64,000 nucleotides of DNA from Polytrichum commune (Eukaryota > Streptophyta > Polytrichopsida > Polytrichales > Polytrichaceae): assembly GCA_950295325.1 (NCBI GenBank), contig OX485807.1, forward strand, positions 9,079,001-9,143,000, read 5' to 3'. The position numbers and the translations under genes are program-made. This document shows, piece by piece, positions 44,675 through 54,782 of the stretch. The notes beneath the pieces are model-generated. The model did no database searches. It was not told the DNA's origin and saw only the letters and a list, made by a program, of their open reading frames with translations. Within the stretch, counting starts at the first letter, position 1. Every line of letters begins with the position of its first letter.

Positions 44675-45297
44675 TTGCACAGGGATTAGGGTTTAGGGAG
44701 ATCACACGCTCTCTCTGTACCAGGGATGGCAGGCTGCCGATGTTGAAAGTTGAGATTAATTTGTCATGTGATGTTATGGAGGAGTGATCGATGAGTTCAT
44801 GGTAACTCTGGCTTCCTGCTTGCTTCATTGTCTTGGCACATTCGGAGGTCCAGGGTTTTAGGATTGAAGAAGCCTGCTCTCTCATGAAAGCAATCTCGAA
44901 GTTTAATGTGTCACTACTTAAACTTGTTGTAGACGATGCTGTAGCAGAGGGTTAATTCGTCGCAAACTTCTTTGTAATCGAACATGTTGTTTGACATCGT
45001 AAAATGTCTGAAATCTTTAGGGTTTAGGGTTTAAGGTTTAAGCCCCCCGGCGTATGATGATACCTCTGTGAGAATGGCACGATCTGCTGCTGCCCTTCGT
45101 CGCGTTGGGCAGCTGGCTTCCTCGAACTACTTATCTCTTCCATATATACGAGGGCATTTCGAAAAACCTCTGTCTCCATGTGAGGATGGTTACTTGCAGA
45201 AGATAATTTTGTTGAAGAGGTCATTGCGCCATCTCTGCGCAATAAATGTGTCACCGAGTAGAAACCCCTCCGTTGTGATGAAGCTCATGCTCAATTC
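44675..45297. repeat. Inverted segmental duplication, arm 2 (PPR B 5' region)
   Basis: Near-identical inverted copy of 34288-34915. It comprises about 390 bp upstream of the PPR B ATG (45068), including the telo-box, and about 230 bp of coding sequence. Similarity falls sharply downstream of SVVMKLMLNS, where PPR A and PPR B proteins diverge. Confidence 0.9.
45016..45032 (+). promoter_or_regulatory. Telo-box upstream of PPR B
   Basis: TTTAGGGTTTAGGGTTT lies about 36-52 bp before the ATG of the truncated PPR B, at the same spacing as in PPR A. It was retained by the inverted duplication. Confidence 0.6.
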
Positions 45298-45916
45298 CAA
45301 TACTTCCCAATGTAACATTCTGATGCCATGTTACATCCATCCTAGCTGCAATGGTAGTCGGTCCGGCGGATCGCCGAAGCAGCACACCCTAAGTGGCTAT
45401 GGCGCACTTCCAAGAATGTTAAGAATGCCAATCACAGAAAATCCTCATGCTCATCAAACTCAAGCCACAAGTCTTGACACCATAAATGAATTAGAGAGAT
45501 TGAATGACTGTTTAAGAGCCAGATTTGTGAATAAAGTTGCACAACAAGTGGACGGTCCGGACCTTGCTTATTATTTTTTTCGGTGGGCTGGACGGCAACC
45601 CTTGTTCCACAAAAACATCAACACTCACGATGCTATCAACGAAATGTTGGGAGCTCCTGGAAAATTGGACATGCAGGTGCAGCAGCAGCTGCTCCAGGTA
45701 TTGAAGATTGAACATGACTCAATTGTTCTGATGTCTTTAATGTTCTTCGTAATATCTGTTACCAAACCATTCTGTCTTTTCACCTATATTAGAGTTATCC
45801 TACAACTTAATGGGACTTTTCGTTGTGATTTGGCCCCCTATGATTTTATGTTGGTTGTTTTGCATATAATATCAATAATATCTTTTCCACTTGTGATGGT
45901 GCATGCTCGGAGGTAG
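45068..45916 (+). pseudogene. PPR B: truncated relative of PPR A
   Basis: The first 76 or so residues are almost identical to PPR A, including the transit-like N-terminus. The following 60 residues are unrelated or scrambled. Similarity then resumes (DTINELERL, DLAYYFFRWAGRQP, ending QQQLLQ) up to a donor-like CAG/GTATTG at 45697/45698, exactly where PPR A has its intron. No counterpart of PPR A exon 2 was found downstream. Instead a 365-bp foldback element starts about 95 bp later, and then the independent PPR C gene. If unspliced, the ORF ends at 45916 with a hydrophobic non-PPR tail. I infer a non-functional or truncated duplicate. It could alternatively make a short targeting-peptide protein. 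Confidence 0.7.
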
Positions 45917-46156
45917 GGTTTGAATTCGAATGAAGAGCAACCTATTTCGGGAGGTGCACTGAGGACCAAACTCATTCTAGCACCTCTTTGCATGCTAAAA
46001 CGAGTTTGACCCTTAATGAACCGACATAGAATGCTCTTTGTTCAAACCTCCACACTGCCTCCAATCATGCACCAAAAACTTACCAAATGTGAAAGGTGTT
46101 GTATGCATTACAATCAACTCCCGTTGGAAAAGACATATTGAGTTCGAGGATAGCTC
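45792..46156. mobile_element. Foldback MITE with 5-bp target duplication, copy 1
   Basis: Ends read GAGTTATCC (45792) and GGATAGCTC (to 46156). It is flanked on both sides by TATTA (45787-45791 and 46157-46161), a likely target-site duplication. Most of the element is one long inverted repeat. It is homologous to 48430-48785. Confidence 0.82.
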
Positions 46157-46531
46157 TATTATGTCGACTGTTCCTGAGTGCGTCTTCAGACTCAAGGAAC
46201 TGTTGGTTGTGATTTGAAGTAATTTGCGTGTGTGTGTTTGTGTGTTTTTGTAATAGAATCTCAAATGCATTGCCTAGGTAATGTATCTACATTCTATAGT
46301 ATCATGCTAGTTTTCAGTGAACATATTCGACTGAATGAAAGGTTATAGTTGCAATCAATTTGTTTTAGTCTCATGAAAAACATAATGTAAATTGGTTACC
46401 ATGTCCAATGCAAGAACAACACTATCAACATGACCAATATAAGAACAACATAAGATAGTGCACGGCTCGTGTCACATCAATCACCCTGTTTGTCCGCTCA
46501 CGTTATTGTGTTAATTGTTGCTGTGGAGGTC

Positions 46532-49417
46532 ATGTGTTCCAGAAATCGGTCGCTTTGCACATCAGCTTTTCAAGCTGAGAATATCCTCCAAAGGGGTTAT
46601 TATGATTGTTATGGGTATGCCAGGCGTTTAACTTCAAAATTAGTGACTGGATTAGGAATGCCAAGAAGATTATTAGCTGGAGAAAGCTGCAGAGCTCTGC
46701 ATGTTGGGGCAGGATCTTCTATACGAGCATCGCAGGGTAATTTAATTGTCACCAAAGAGCTGGGGAAGCTAGGCAGCCAAGAACATAGAACAACAGGAAA
46801 GGGAAAAGTGCGAATTCGCGGAAAAGAGAGGCTGAGACGAGAAGTGGGCATCCTTGCAAAAATCCTGAGAAGCAAAAAAATTTGGGGAGCAAAGACAGCC
46901 AAGCTCCTCAAAGACTCGAACGTAGAGGTCCTACCATACCACGTCTGTGAGGTTCTAAGGGTCCATCATAACCCAATCGACAAAGCACTCAAGTTTTTCA
47001 AATGGGCGAAGCAGCAGAAACGATGCAAGCGTGGGAACTTCATGTTTACCAAAATGATAAAGCTCTTGCGAGACGCGGGGAAGTTCGACGAGATATGGCC
47101 CTTACTAGATGACATGAAGAAGGAGGGGCGACTGATTCATCCATCCCTGTTTTTGGGAGTGATCCGAAGCTATGTTCAAGTTAAAAAGCTAGATGAAGCG
47201 ATGGCAACGTTTCATGCGATGGAAAAATACGGGTGTCAGCCAAACACCCTAATATTCAATTGCATGATTGACATATTTAGGAAGGCTGGGGACATTGCAC
47301 AGGTTGAAGTGCTGTTCAAAAACATGGACCGGGTATCATGCGCTCCTGATATTTATACATACAGTATGTTGATAGATTGCAAGGGAAAAAGTGGGGAGGT
47401 AGACGCCGCATTTGATTTGTTTCAGGAGATGCACAAAAAGGGTTACAAAGCGAATGTCTTCACATATTCGAGCCTGATCGATTCATTAGGCAAGGCAGGC
47501 CGCTTCACCGAAGCTTGCAATCTTTTGCGGGGAATGAAAATCAATGGATGTGATCCAAATGACATTACCTACACAACGCTCATCAGCAGTCTTGGTCAGG
47601 GTGGCCAGGCTAGCCTTGCGTATTTTTACTATAAAGAGATGTTGTCTCTTGGTTTTGCACCAACTCCGATTACCTATGCAGTTGTAATTGCTTGCACCAT
47701 ACAATTAGACAATGAAGCTGAAGCACATTCCTTGTTCCACATCGCCACATTGAAAAATAGATTTTCCGAGTTTGATGTGTTGAAGTCGGTGTTAGGAAGG
47801 CTTTGCAAATCTGGTCACTGGGAGGCGGCATTGAAGTTCTTTGAAGACGTGAAAAAGAATGGGGTTGAGCCTTCGATTGGGGCGTATGATGTGCTGGTAC
47901 ATCATCTACCAAAGACAGGGAATGTCAATAAGGCATTTGACATCTTTCGGGAAATTTCAGGCAAAGGTGCTTGCCCTGATCTAGTTGCCCTCACTTCCCT
48001 CACCCGTGGTCTTGTAAAGGAGCGAAAATTAAGTGCGGCAATGGATGTTGTTCAGTATATGACCAAACAAGGTCTCACTGCTGACATCTACATGTATGGC
48101 AACCTTGTGAACTTTCTGTGCCAGTCTGGTCGGTTTGACGACGCCCTCCAGGTAAGGATGGCAATTCTTACGTTTTGTTTGGGTTGTACTGCAAAAGATA
48201 GTATTTCAAGAACGATCTTTCAGGTGTGAATAGGTTGTGAAATGTTTATATATTGTCTCTAATATTGAAGGGGTTGATCTGAGATATAGGTGTATGTGTG
48301 TGTGTGTTTGCAGTGTTTCATGTTTTAGTTATATTCAAGAGACCCTAGTTTCTGGTTACACGTCACGCTCACAAAGTGTAACATGGACTTTGATGGATTT
48401 TAAGAACTTGTTATCTCTAGCGTCAATTGGAGTTATCCTTTTACTCAATGGGACTTCTGGTTGGGAGTTGGTTGTATTGCATACAACACCTTCCATGTTT
48501 GGTAAGTTTTTGGAGAATGCTCGGAGGTAGTGTGGAGGTTTGAACAAAGAACATTCCACATTGGTTTATTGAGGGTCAAACTCATTTTGGCATGCCAAGA
48601 GGTGCCAAATTGTGTTTGGCCCTCAGTAAACCGGAATAGGTTGCTCTTCACTCAAATTCAACCACTTACCTCCAAGCGTGCACCACATGTGGAAAGAATC
48701 ATTGATCCTCTATGCAAAGCAACCAATGGAAAACCTTAGGGGACAAACTCTATACAAAATTTCCCATTGAGCAAAAGGATAACTCAACTACCAAGTTAGT
48801 TTTGAAGTGTCGATCCTATGGGTCAATTAAACTCATGCCAAACAAGTGTGCCTGTCATTCTTACTGTTAGAACTCTTTTGATTACCTGTCCACAGGTTGT
48901 TACAGAAGAGATGCAGGAAAGGGGCTGTCCACCTAATGTACACACCTACAACAAGCTTATTGACAACTTGGGTAAAGCCGGACGAGTTCATGAGGCGTGC
49001 GAAGCATTTGAAAGAATGAGCCAACAGGGTTGTGCTCCTGATGTGGTGACTTACAATACAGTCATCGGTATTCTTGGAAATGTAGGGAAAGTAGACACCG
49101 CTCATCACCTGTTCAAGCAAATGAAAGAAAAGGGTCTTGAACCTACTAAGTATACGTACAATATCATGATAGGAATTTTGGTGAAGGCTGGGCAAGCGGA
49201 ACTTGGAGCAGAGCTTTTCAAAGAAATGGTAGAAAATCATATTGCACCCAGTGAAGTCACACACAAAGTTCTACTTCAAGCGCACGATGAGACGTTTGGA
49301 GGTTACAATGATCTTTTAAACGAGTGCAAGAAGGGCATGCTAAATCTGCATGGTTCAGCTTCAACAGATGCTGGTGGCTCCCAAGATATAGAAATTGAAC
49401 CTTCCACCTCCAGATAA
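46532..49417 (+). CDS. PPR protein C, P-class with 14 motifs, two exons
   Basis: Exon 1 ends at 48151 (CTCCAG before GTAAGG) and exon 2 runs 48896-49417 after CCACAG. Both the length and the PPR periodicity stay in phase across the join. I prefer ATG 46532; an upstream in-frame ATG at 46469 adds 21 residues (734 aa in all). The Ser/Arg-rich N-terminus suggests an organellar transit peptide. A basic stretch (KGKVRIRGKERLRREVG) and the pre-PPR phrase KALKFFKWAKQQ follow. About 14 consecutive 35-residue P motifs then run to the end, e.g. YSMLIDCKGKSGEVDAA, YSSLIDSLGKAGRFTEA, YNKLIDNLGKAGRVHEA and YNTVIGILGNVGKVDTA; the eleventh spans the intron. There is no editing domain. The expected role is sequence-specific RNA binding in plastid or mitochondrion. 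The intron hosts a foldback MITE. Confidence 0.9.
48430..48785. mobile_element. Foldback MITE in the PPR C intron, copy 2
   Basis: Terminal inverted repeats of about 26 bp start GAGTTATCCTTTT on the left and end AAAAGGATAACTC on the right. The flanks AATTG (left) and AACTA (right) differ by two transitions and may be an aged 5-bp duplication. It lies wholly inside the single intron of PPR C and is homologous to 45792-46156. Confidence 0.82.
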
Positions 49418-51206
49418 TTAATTTGGTTAGAGTTACTTGTACATCTACTACTCTCTGTTCATACCTTCCTGTTCATCTACCTTTTCTCAATTCGAATCAA
49501 CTGCACCTGTGTGTAAAGGGGGGGATTACAGAGCAAGTTAGGTGCTTGTATGAAATCAGTGTACAGCAAGGATTATATCTGATAAGGTCTTTGGGCACTA
49601 CCAACTCCACAGTTGATTGGATGGGGAATCGTCTTGAATTGTCCCATCTGGTTAGCAATTGTGAATTATGAAGATTGCCATTTCAAATTTTGGAATCAGT
49701 TTGAACCACAAGCATCTTCCTAAACGACTGTTTTTTCTATGTTTCAGAGTATGTTATACAGAGAAATTAACTAAATAAGACGTAATTTGCATCCCCTACC
49801 ATCAAATTTACTTAAATGTGATCAAATCACTGCAAGCATCTTATTGGAGCAACTCTACATCAATGAATCCAATGAGCACCACAATTTAGACAAGCACCAA
49901 AACCGTCATTTTAATTTTGTTTTTAAAATTTTGGGACAGCACCTGGGTGTAAAAGAGTTATCTGTAAAATCTTGGAATCAAACTCCCAGTGAGTTGGCCT
50001 TGCATGAATTTGAGAGCTCATGCATAAAATCGTCCAAATTTCCTTAAGGCTTAAATTACCATACTCAAGGAATAGTGTTGGGATATTAAAAATTGGTATT
50101 CTAGCTAATCATGCTAGGGTGGGCCAAGCTAGCCTCGCAAAGGCCAATCCAAGATTTAAGTTGGTGGGTCCCATGGAAAAAACCACCCCTATTTTAAGAT
50201 CTTAAAGTTCTCTAAAAACATTTGGGATGCCAAGAGGCCCATATCCAAGGAGTTTCACCAAACTTCCCAAAATAGGTTTTGACACACAACGTGCTAACAA
50301 GTTTTCAATAGAAATTTCTTTCAAGGATGGATCAAACCCACAATTTCATTCCTCTTTGAGGTAGTACCTTGCGCATAAGGTAGATGGGCCTTAAATGGTT
50401 ATTTTTCCCACTAGCCCACTGCTCCTAGGATATGAAACACTCATTTAATACAAGAAGGTTAGCAAATCTAGGTTGTAGTAAATCTCCTCATAACTTTTGA
50501 AGCTCATATGATTACCTTATTCATTATCAAAGTGAAAAATCATGTGCTCGTTAAATGCTCATATAAGTCTTTCCAATTAGGTTGATTATTGAACTTAGAA
50601 CAATTATCATAATTTGAACATGTAGTCCAATTTCTTTTATACATACATGTATGTCTTTTTTATATCTGTTTTGGGAGCCACACCAAATTACATATTACTC
50701 AAACATAGGTGTCCTAATAAGGAAAGTAGCCGAGTTTGAAGGGTTCTAACTTCATGTGAACAATTTAGCGATATGAAAATAAATCAGAAGAAACCTGGCT
50801 TGATACAAGTGCAGAGTATACATTTATCCAGATAGATGAGAAACGCCAGAAAGAAATCCATCTACCCAAACCCCAACTTCCCAGTATCCATCTTGCAGGC
50901 TATGCCGGAATTCGGATTGCAGGCAGCCGGAAGCTCAGATTCATCAATGTACAACAAGTTAGGTCATAGTTCCTTACATTGTCTGGCGTCATGGATCATA
51001 CGAAGCGAAATGGTTAGCATTCGGAAAGAAAAGCTCAGGTGTCCATCCAGGTGCCCTTGGAGGCGGTGAATGACATCTTAAAAGCATTTTGACATGCTGG
51101 TGTGGAGGATTTTACATTGTATGTGTGGAAGGTGGCAAGCATAAGTTCGGAAGGGGCAATATAAGTAGGTTCTCATAATTTCAGGACATTTGAAAGTTTT
51201 TAGACA
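49418..51206. other. Intergenic between PPR C and PPR D
   Basis: No gene was recognised. It contains the 3' flank of PPR C, one copy of dispersed repeat family A at 50370-50640 (given separately) and the upstream region of PPR D. No TATA box or telo-box was identified for PPR D. Confidence 0.5.
50370..50640 (-). repeat. Dispersed repeat family A copy
   Basis: It begins AGGTAGATGGGCCTTAAATG and contains 'GCTCCTAGGATATGAAACAC' and CTCATAACTTTTGAAGCTCA. It is the inverted equivalent of 23880-24200. Confidence 0.75.
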
Positions 51207-52982
51207 ATGCTAGTGTTTAGAGTTCCGGTTAGGGTTCCAAATGCAGGTTCAGCTTGTACAGTGAGGGAGCATTCCTGCGGGAGCATTCAGGAAGCGGAGA
51301 GATGTGAGAATTTTGGAGCTGCTGCTTTTGCGCAGCTCAATTTACGAATGGGAGCCACGAGCAGGGACGTAGAAGCATCAACATCAAATTCATCAAGAAA
51401 TTGGCAAGGTTTAGGGTTTCCAGGAGCTGTGAAGGTGAAGTGGAGGGGTGCAGGAGGTTCGGCTTGTAGAGTGAGGAAGTATTCCTGCGGATCCTTTGTG
51501 GGACCAGAGAGATGCGACTATTCTGGAGCTGCTTCGCTAATCAATTTGCAAGTGGGAGCTGTGAGGCGGGATGTAGAAGCATCAACATCATCAACTTCTT
51601 CAAGGGATTGGCAAGGGTTAGGGTCTTCAGGAGCTGTGAAGGTGAAGCGATGTGGTGCTACCGGAGGTAATCCTGCTGGAGAGCCAGAGCATGACATCCC
51701 TTTTGAATTAGACGGTGTGAGCTTGATTGAATTGTTGCAGCGAGTAGGAGCTGGTGATCCTCGGAATGCACAGGGACGTGTGCAGATTGAGGCTAATCCA
51801 CATTCTTCGGTGCTCAATAGGTTCACAGAATTGAGGAAGTCTCATGCACGTGGCCGAACTCTGCCTATCCCTATGCCACACAAAATGAAAGGACCTGTTC
51901 CACTCCCTCGATCTCGTCGACAACAATCGCCAAACATGTCCTCACCTCCTAAGAACGGTGCTGCTGCCACCACCAAAAGCAGCAACATCATCACCTCATC
52001 ACCATCCAAGCAGCCTGAGCAGCCATATCCAAAATTGCTAGCCAAGCTTCTTGTCACGTCGTATGATGCCGTGTGGACTGTTTTGGATGCATGGAAAGGG
52101 AAGTCGAAATGCAGGAGTGACTCCGTCGCATCTCTCATTCTCAGGGTTGGTCGGATGGATTCTTTAGACAAAGCTCTGCACATTTTTGCATGGGTGTGCA
52201 AACAGCCTCATCTTTGGCCGGACGACAGTATCCTCTTGGCTGTCTTGCAGATTGCTTTGGAATCACGCGAGGGGACGCTTGCAAACAATCTGTTAGCTGT
52301 GTATGGGCCGTTGTCGCCGCAGTCTTCGTACATTCTTGCAAACGTGTATGCGGAACACGGATTTGTCCGAGACGCGTTGCAGGTGTTGCAATCCTTGGAA
52401 ACACATGGCATATCTGGTGGTGAAGCTTTGTATGTGAAGATGGTTGTCAGAGCTGGGGAAGCAGGTGCCAAGAGTTTCGTCGCGGCGATGCTACGAGGTG
52501 GAAACCCTTGTTTCCATTTTGCAGGGAATTGCACCACAGTGATGGCCACTTGCAGTAAATTAGGTCTGTTTGAGGAGGTGGAATCCCTCTTTCAGCAGCA
52601 CAAAGAGCAGGGATATGCACCAAACATTGTGATGTTCACCATACTCATGCAATCACGGTCGAGGGCGGGAAGAGAGCGCGAGGCGATAAGCGTGTTCTGG
52701 GAGATGGAAGAGGCAGGGGTAGAGCCGGATCTGATTGCATATCGAGTGATGATCCAGTTGTGTGATAAGCTCGGTGAATTGGGGAGAGCTGTGAAGGTGT
52801 ATAACAAAATGAAAGCGCAAGGATTTGTGCCCACCTTTGACGTGTACAATGTGCTCATCAAGCTGTATTGTAAAGAGGGGCGGACTGCAAAAGCTCGAGA
52901 AATTCTACGGGAGATGAAAATGTGGGGGTTCGCCCCGTCCCAAGATATCCATCAGTACTTAACTGTAGAGCTGCAAAGGTAA
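51207..52982 (+). CDS. PPR protein D, single exon, 591 aa, with N-terminal tandem duplication
   Basis: ATG at 51207, stop TAA at the end; the coding region is uninterrupted. Residues 14-83 and 84-153 are a 70-residue tandem duplication (GSACTVREHSCGS... and GSACRVRKYSCGS...), followed by a Pro/Ser-rich linker of about 110 residues. The PPR region starts around residue 280. Its last four motifs are clear: CTTVMATCSKLGLFEEV, FTILMQSRSRAGREREA, YRVMIQLCDKLGELGRA and YNVLIKLYCKEGRTAKA. Earlier repeats are weaker (ILANVYAEHGFVRDA). It lacks E/DYW domains. The N-terminus (MLVFRVPVRVPNAG) is hydrophobic and Arg-containing without acidic residues, compatible with organelle import. RNA target unknown. 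A dispersed repeat begins right after the stop codon and probably supplies the 3' UTR. Confidence 0.88.
   Translation: MLVFRVPVRVPNAGSACTVREHSCGSIQEAERCENFGAAAFAQLNLRMGATSRDVEASTSNSSRNWQGLGFPGAVKVKWRGAGGSACRVRKYSCGSFVGPERCDYSGAASLINLQVGAVRRDVEASTSSTSSRDWQGLGSSGAVKVKRCGATGGNPAGEPEHDIPFELDGVSLIELLQRVGAGDPRNAQGRVQIEANPHSSVLNRFTELRKSHARGRTLPIPMPHKMKGPVPLPRSRRQQSPNMSSPPKNGAAATTKSSNIITSSPSKQPEQPYPKLLAKLLVTSYDAVWTVLDAWKGKSKCRSDSVASLILRVGRMDSLDKALHIFAWVCKQPHLWPDDSILLAVLQIALESREGTLANNLLAVYGPLSPQSSYILANVYAEHGFVRDALQVLQSLETHGISGGEALYVKMVVRAGEAGAKSFVAAMLRGGNPCFHFAGNCTTVMATCSKLGLFEEVESLFQQHKEQGYAPNIVMFTILMQSRSRAGREREAISVFWEMEEAGVEPDLIAYRVMIQLCDKLGELGRAVKVYNKMKAQGFVPTFDVYNVLIKLYCKEGRTAKAREILREMKMWGFAPSQDIHQYLTVELQR
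51246..51665 (+). repeat. Exact-length tandem duplication (2 x 210 bp) in PPR D
   Basis: Unit 1 is 51246-51455 and unit 2 is 51456-51665, each 70 codons. Both begin GGTTC.GCTTGTA and end around GGAGCTGTGAAGGTGAAG plus a short tail. In-frame duplication preserved the ORF. Confidence 0.9.
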
Positions 52983-53210
52983 GTGGTCCTAAAAGGGACA
53001 CATTTCCATTAGCCCACTTCCTTCTAGGAGATCAAACACGTGATTAGGGTGAGAGATGATCAGGTAACAAATCCAAATTGAGGCCGAGCAATTTTCCTCA
53101 TAATTCATATTTTTCGGAGCTTGTATGAAAATCAAACTCATTATTAAAAGAGAATATTCTCATAGGTACCCGTCTGCCTCATAGTAATCAAAGTGCTTAC
53201 TATTATGCCT
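52983..53210 (-). repeat. Dispersed repeat family A copy abutting PPR D
   Basis: It contains 'TTAGCCCACTTCC..CTAGGAGAT', CAAACACGTGATTAG and ATCCAAATTGAGGCC, in the same orientation as 50370-50640. It starts within a few bases of the PPR D stop codon. Confidence 0.7.
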
Positions 53211-54782
53211 CCTTACTTTAATGCGACTCTTCTCAATTGGGGAGAGTGATCATTCCAGCAACAACTTTGAGTTTGTGATTAAATCTCATATTCCTCAGTT
53301 TCATATTCCTACCACTCTTGGCACGAGCCATTGTTTGGTGACATTTGATTTTCTGGAACAAGTGGCAATTTGATTGATGAAAGGAAAATATGCAAATCCA
53401 AAACTCTTGCCCCCCAAGGCTGTGCCCAACGAGGTTTCTGTGTTACATATATCCATAATGAGGCTCAACATGGACTGGCACTTGTTCTCTTCCCAGTTGC
53501 AATACACTTGCTAGTCAAAACTAACTACCAAGAGCCTCCTATTCAGTGCCCACAAATACTTGTGTGTGTTCAGTTCGCATTTTTGTGCATGTTGTATTGC
53601 TGTGAAAAGTATGCCAAGTCATGTTCCAAATTCCTGTTATATTCACAAAATCCAACCAACCAGGTGACCCTCTAGTTTTGATGCTCTAGTTTTACAAGAT
53701 TGTGACTTACAGACACAATGCCCTGTTTCTCTTGGACAATTGTTATTTTATAATGGCCAGCCAAACTTCCCATACAATTAGAAAAGTGAGCTCTTGAGAT
53801 TCATGGTTTCTACATCCTTGGCAACAGGGGTTCTATGAATAAAATGGAAGACTCCTCCATTAGTGCAACTATGCATAGAATGACATGATCAAAATCTGCC
53901 CAATTTCTGTTTGCTTTCAGTCCGAACTAGGTAAGCACATTGGCCAATGACCACGTAATCTATACAAGCCTTACATAATTAGCAAGCCTTCAAATAATCA
54001 CCCCATCAACTGAAATAATGCAATATGTGATGCATTATGCTAGGACAGTGAGTTTGCTGGACCAACAATTATGTTGAGGGGTTCATGTCAGCAGTCTACA
54101 CAGTTAAGTGAAGCGTCTCCCAAGACTTCTCTTTTCTGAACCTAGTCAACCCATCATCATGAAAAGAGACATAAATTGAGTATTCAGTAGCGGCAAAATC
54201 TGTAAATACAGTTCTCAGGGCCATAGTTCTGTACCTGGAACTACCCATTTCACTATCAAGCAAATCTGGCACTATCCACACAAGAGTTTGCTTGGTGATT
54301 TACAGAAACTGTAAATTTCATGTTATAGATCCTTTGGTGGAAATGGAGAATCTTTCCTTTTGGTAGTGGCTTTGGCACAGTTATCAAGCATTATTGCAAC
54401 CAAGGTACATGTACAACAAGGTATGGCTTGATGCTGTAAACTAGGCTCTGCTTCATCTTAAATAATGAGGTCGCCCCAACTGCTCCATAGTAAAAAAAAA
54501 AAGTCACCCTCGATGCGTGACTTGGAATTATCTCTTGGATTTCTTGGTCTTTTGAAAGAAATAATTGTGGAGGGATGGTCGCCCTATCAATGCTGGTATT
54601 GCAGTGAGCTCCACTGCACTCTTGTGGAATCTTTGTGGACACATTCTTCACCAGGCACGCTGACATCCCAAATGTCCAAAGGTTCTTATAAAAACATCTC
54701 TCTGCAGGATCTCTCCAAATGAGCACATAGGCGTGCACTTTCAAAGAGTTCACTTTTATGATGCAAAGATGCTGTTCGAACT
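53211..54782. other. Intergenic and probable BUB3 3' UTR
   Basis: No gene was recognised. The part nearest 54782 is presumably 3' UTR of BUB3 on the minus strand. ORFs here are under 125 codons without domains. Confidence 0.5.

Noticed and set aside
46469-46531. Upstream ATG as start of PPR C
   Set aside because: Possible, but the added residues are not needed for a transit peptide. The 46532 ATG is preferred, without certainty.
45698-46531. PPR B exon 1 spliced into PPR C as one gene
   Set aside because: PPR C has its own transit-like N-terminus and its own pre-PPR segment homologous to the end of PPR B exon 1, so a fusion would duplicate that module.
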